Shown one piece after another: positions 5,583 through 6,567 of a DNA stretch of 6,567 nt. The number at the start of each line of letters is the position of its first letter. Position 1 is the first letter of the stretch. Source of the DNA: Ahrensia sp. (GTDB taxonomy: Bacteria; Pseudomonadota; Alphaproteobacteria; Rhizobiales; Rhizobiaceae). The translations under genes and the position numbers were made by a program. The notes under the pieces are model-generated. The model did no database searches. It worked only from the letters and a program-made list of their open reading frames with translations, and had not been told where the DNA came from. Where the stretch lies: positions 1-6,567 of the forward strand of contig NZXU01000118.1 of assembly GCA_002698425.1 (NCBI GenBank). The letters run 5' to 3'.

Positions 5583-6180
5583 AGTAGTCGATATCGTCGT
5601 CTTCGTCGTCATCGTCGCGCTGCACCTGCCGCGGGGCAGGGCGCTCGGACGGATCGCGGCCGATCTCGTCGCGCAGCGTCTTCAGGTCGACGAAATGGTC
5701 GGCTTGGCGGCGCAGATCGTCGGCGATCATGGGTGGCTGGGTCGACAGGGTCGAGACCACGGAGACTTTGCGCCCGCGCCTCTGCAGCGCGTCCACCAGC
5801 GAGCGGAAATCCCCGTCGCCGGAAAAGATGACGAAATGGTCGACGGTATCGGCGAGTTCCATGGCGTCGATCGTCAGTTCGATGTCCATGTTGCCCTTGA
5901 TCTTGCGGCGGCCCGAGGAGTCGGTGAATTCCTTCGCCGGCTTGGTGACGACCTTGTAGCCATTATAGTCCAGCCAGTCGATCAGCGGGCGGATGGAGGA
6001 ATATTCCTGGTCCTCGATCAGGGCCGTGTAATAATAAGCCCGCAGCAGATAACCGCGCGACTGGAACGCCTTCAGCAATTTGCGGTAATCGATGTCGAAC
6101 CCCAGCGCCTTGGCGGCTGCATAGAGGTTGGCGCCATCGATGAACAATGCGATTTTCTCGCGGGAATCGAAATTCTGCAT
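5581..6180 (-). CDS. NYN domain protein (LabA/DUF88 family), putative ribonuclease
   Basis: A 199-residue protein with a PIN-like NYN fold. Acidic residues expected at the metal site are all present: Asp15 in ALFIDGANLY, Asp99 in KGNMDIEL, and Asp122 and Asp124 in FSGDGDF. Glu101 lies close to them. The stretches around YYYTA (49-53), RPLIDWLDYNG (64-74) and QPPMIADDLRRQAD (148-161) are typical of the widespread alphaproteobacterial branch, which has no firmly assigned substrate. The domain predicts metal-dependent RNA cleavage, but this is inferred from the fold. The C-terminus ends in an acidic tail (189-199), encoded by a near-repeat of GAC/GAT codons. The frame is open to 6252, but the ATG at 6180 is preferred: it gives the normal family N-terminus and has GAGG 9 bases upstream. 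It is the first gene of a pair with the glycosylase and diverges from rpoZ. No convincing promoter was seen for it. Confidence 0.88.
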   Translation of the reverse strand: MQNFDSREKIALFIDGANLYAAAKALGFDIDYRKLLKAFQSRGYLLRAYYYTALIEDQEYSSIRPLIDWLDYNGYKVVTKPAKEFTDSSGRRKIKGNMDIELTIDAMELADTVDHFVIFSGDGDFRSLVDALQRRGRKVSVVSTLSTQPPMIADDLRRQADHFVDLKTLRDEIGRDPSERPAPRQVQRDDDDEDDDIDY

Positions 6181-6224
6181 ATATCGGGCCCTCGGGCTAA
6201 ATCTCTTAATTACCAAACAGCGCG

Positions 6225-6250
6225 GAATCCCATGGATGCCGCCATGAATC
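6225..6250. promoter_or_regulatory. Two GANTC (CcrM-type methylation) sites
   Basis: GAATC occurs at 6225-6229 and 6246-6250, 21 bases apart, between the NYN gene and rpoZ. A third site is at 6164-6168, inside the start of the NYN gene. Many alphaproteobacteria carry the CcrM methylase, which methylates GANTC and can couple promoter activity to replication. The sites are certain; their use in regulation is inferred. Confidence 0.35.
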
Positions 6251-6343
6251 AAACCCCAATAATCGCAGGGTGCACCGGAAAGCTGGCCGATTTGTGGCTC
6301 CTGCCATGGTCATGCCCCAATCCTGTGTTTGCCCGACAGTGAG

Positions 6344-6372
6344 TTGCGCTTGCCGACATAAACCGGTATAGC
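6344..6372 (+). promoter_or_regulatory. Candidate rpoZ promoter
   Basis: TTGCGC (6344-6349) and TATAGC (6367-6372) are separated by exactly 17 bases. They predict a start near 6379 and a leader of about 53 bases. An overlapping alternative -35, TTGCCG (6350-6355), would fit the shorter spacing reported for Caulobacter housekeeping promoters. Confidence 0.5.
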
Positions 6373-6431
6373 GCGGATAAATCCTCATGGATGCGAATTT
6401 CCAAACATAATTGACGTAGAGGAAACGCTTT

Positions 6432-6567
6432 ATGGCTCGCGTTACCGTCGAAGACTGCATTGACAAGGTCGAGAACCGTTTCGACCTCGTTCTCCTGGCC
6501 GCACACCGCGCTCGCCAGGTCTCCCAGGGCGCACCGATCACGGTCGACCGGGACAACGACAAGAATC
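6432..6567 (+). CDS. rpoZ: DNA-directed RNA polymerase omega subunit (5' part)
   Basis: The first 45 codons of the omega subunit are present and the gene runs off the right edge. The N-terminus [20 protein letters not shown] is nearly the family consensus (E. coli [20 protein letters not shown]), and the next residues, [10 protein letters not shown], match the helix that clamps the C-terminus of the beta-prime subunit. Omega aids assembly and stability of RNA polymerase, and in proteobacteria it forms part of a ppGpp-binding site. GAGG lies 9 bases before the ATG. In many alphaproteobacteria a relA/spoT homologue follows rpoZ, but that part is outside the window. Confidence 0.97.
   Translation, partial: MARVTVEDCIDKVENRFDLVLLAAHRARQVSQGAPITVDRDNDKN

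Noticed and set aside
6181..6252. N-terminal extension of the NYN protein to 6252
   Set aside because: The added 24 residues are unlike the family, and the ATG at 6180 has a well-placed GAGG.
5515..6342. 275-codon plus-strand frame antisense to the NYN gene, including a 36-codon tail from 6232 in the intergenic region
   Set aside because: Antisense shadow of the NYN gene. The short tail read alone from 6232 has no convincing ribosome-binding site and no family resemblance, so a leader peptide for rpoZ is not supported.
1..6567. Defence system, toxin-antitoxin pair or mobile element
   Set aside because: All full genes are housekeeping or ordinary metabolic types, base composition is even, and there are no transposase motifs, long repeats or CRISPR-like spacing. 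The NYN fold occurs in some toxins, but here no antitoxin partner is visible.

Overview
The window is ordinary chromosomal DNA from a GC-rich alphaproteobacterium. The evidence is the strong G/C bias at third codon positions, the closeness of every recognisable protein to alphaproteobacterial versions (DapA with a YNIPPR motif, a family 5 uracil-DNA glycosylase with SYHCSRYNTNTG, a LabA-like NYN protein), and the gene order dapA, smpB, udg, NYN gene, rpoZ, which is common in Caulobacterales and Rhizobiales. I cannot name a genus from the sequence alone. There is no mobile element, CRISPR array, prophage, tRNA or rRNA.

Layout. Bases 1-45 are the last 14 codons of an unidentified plus-strand gene, closed by a strong intrinsic terminator (72-105). 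A minus-strand block follows: an alpha/beta hydrolase (220-1167) and, upstream of it, a periplasmic Slt-type lytic murein transglycosylase (1252-3309). An 84-bp AT-rich spacer between them carries a candidate promoter. The transglycosylase is divergent from dapA (3507-4403), and the 197-bp region between them holds a candidate promoter for each side. smpB (4429-4908) follows dapA after 25 bp. smpB runs tail to tail, one base apart, into a minus-strand pair: the NYN-domain gene (5581-6180) and then the family 5 uracil-DNA glycosylase (4910-5566). A 251-bp divergent intergenic region then leads to the start of rpoZ (6432 to the window edge).

Functions. The divergent pair joins peptidoglycan precursor synthesis (DapA starts the lysine/diaminopimelate branch) with peptidoglycan cleavage (transglycosylase). 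smpB serves trans-translation and ribosome rescue, udg serves repair of deaminated cytosine, and rpoZ encodes the omega subunit of RNA polymerase. The NYN protein is a conserved putative ribonuclease of unknown target.

I found no convincing undescribed system. The points worth a second look are small: a 15-bp palindrome that supplies the stop codons of two convergent genes, two perfect 12-bp palindromes at gene starts, a GC hairpin in the dapA leader, a hydrolase with an unusual catalytic-acid position, and paired GANTC sites in the NYN/rpoZ promoter region.
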